Part shown: positions 63,646 to 64,000 of the stretch, in pieces
Layout of the letters: every line of letters begins with the position of its first letter
How positions within the stretch are numbered: the first letter of the stretch is position 1
Assembly: GCF_008041935.1 (NCBI RefSeq)
Contig: NZ_VKAC01000001.1
Location: 1-64,000 of the forward strand
DNA: 64,000 nucleotides
Direction: 5' to 3'
Origin: Quadrisphaera setariae
Lineage (GTDB): Bacteria > Actinomycetota > Actinomycetes > Actinomycetales > Quadrisphaeraceae
The notes under the pieces: model-generated
Told to the model about the DNA's origin: nothing
Seen by the model: only the letters and a program-made list of their open reading frames with translations
Database searches by the model: none
Made by a program: the position numbers and the translations under genes

Positions 63646-64000
63646 GTGACCCGCGCCGACCTCGCCAAGGCCCCCCACGAGGTGGCCGCCATGTTCGACG
63701 GCGTCGCCAGCCGCTACGACCTCACCAACACCGTGCTGAGCCTGCGCCAGGACCGGTCCTGGCGCCGCGCCGTGGTGAAGGCCCTCGACCTGCGCCCCGG
63801 CGAGAAGGTCCTCGACCTCGCCGCCGGCACCGGGACCTCCACCGAGCCGTTCGCCGCCCTCGGCGCCCGCCCCGTGGCCTGCGACTTCTCCCGCGGCATG
63901 CTCGCCGTCGGCGCCCGCCGCCGCCCCGACCTGTCGTTCGTGGCCGGTGACGCCACCCGGCTGCCCTTCGCCGACGCCTCCTTCGACGCGGTGACCATCA
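63646..64000 (+). CDS. menG: Demethylmenaquinone methyltransferase (partial)
   Basis: The first 118 residues of a UbiE/MenG-type methyltransferase, cut off by the window end. [33 protein letters not shown] is the family start. [19 protein letters not shown] is motif I, and [19 protein letters not shown] runs into motif IV. It adds the last methyl group of menaquinone. It lies divergent from the ProA-like gene. The GTG follows GACCAT-GGAGGG, identical to the DUF1992 gene. Confidence 0.93.
   Translation, partial: MTRADLAKAPHEVAAMFDGVASRYDLTNTVLSLRQDRSWRRAVVKALDLRPGEKVLDLAAGTGTSTEPFAALGARPVACDFSRGMLAVGARRRPDLSFVAGDATRLPFADASFDAVTI

Noticed and set aside
1-64000. CRISPR arrays, insertion sequences, tRNA or rRNA genes
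   Set aside because: I looked through the intergenic stretches on both strands and found no repeat-spacer arrays, transposase genes with terminal repeats, tRNA cloverleaf signatures or rRNA sequence. Short tRNAs could still be missed without a scanner.

Overview
The window is very GC-rich DNA with dense coding, GTG starts, GTGA/ATGA stop-start overlaps and strong G/C third-position bias. Rex, a BldC-like regulator, ribosomal protein bS22, a HemD fusion protein, an AcuC-like deacetylase and the classical menaquinone pathway together point to a high-GC actinobacterium. A Kineosporiaceae-like motile genus is my best guess, not a proof. I see no tRNA, rRNA, CRISPR array, insertion sequence or prophage. 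Nearly everything looks like chromosomal housekeeping or catabolic DNA. 

Layout. 1-3283: arabinose catabolism (araD, araA) behind a LacI-type operator, then a TIM-barrel sugar isomerase. 3335-5579: AcuC-like deacetylase, BldC-like DNA-binding protein, bS22, glutaredoxin-like protein. 5646-11909: a Rex-controlled heme operon rex-hemA-hemC-hemD(fusion)-hemB with overlapping starts. 12052-18495: Hsp20, a VanY-like peptidase, a TetR/F420-type oxidoreductase pair with twin operators, YceI/MarR, an MbfA-like ferritin/VIT1 iron exporter and a membrane protein. 18550-25884: hemL, a transglutaminase behind a possible FliA-type promoter, a phosphatase, and a cytochrome c maturation operon (TlpA-CcdA-ResB-CcsB). 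25986-31067: menA, two methyltransferases, menE. 31112-41226: EamA exporter, DHH phosphoesterase, LacI plus GH13 glucosidase, VOC protein, class II amidotransferase, MFS efflux pump with MarR. 41344-44619: a molybdate operon led by an HTH-TOBE regulator. 44633-52103: NAD epimerase, MFS, CstA/YbdD, two PAQR proteins, acyl-CoA dehydrogenase. 52117-64000: menB, menC, menD, isochorismate synthase and the start of menG, mixed with small genes, an AbrB-like membrane protein, an SDR, a HAD hydrolase and a divergent ProA-like dehydrogenase. 

Most of the window serves respiration: heme, cytochrome c maturation, menaquinone and iron handling, with Rex as an NADH/NAD+ sensor at the head of the heme operon. 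All classical menaquinone steps except menH can be assigned. 

The most notable non-genic signals are: (1) a recurrent TAnnnT-N6-start arrangement that predicts many leaderless mRNAs; (2) an in-frame palindromic insertion inside menD; (3) a 50-nt perfect palindrome at 36891-36940; (4) twin operators at the TetR and molybdate loci; (5) a 32-nt repeat family shared by two distant intergenic regions; (6) a duplicated gene tail at 53112-53193.
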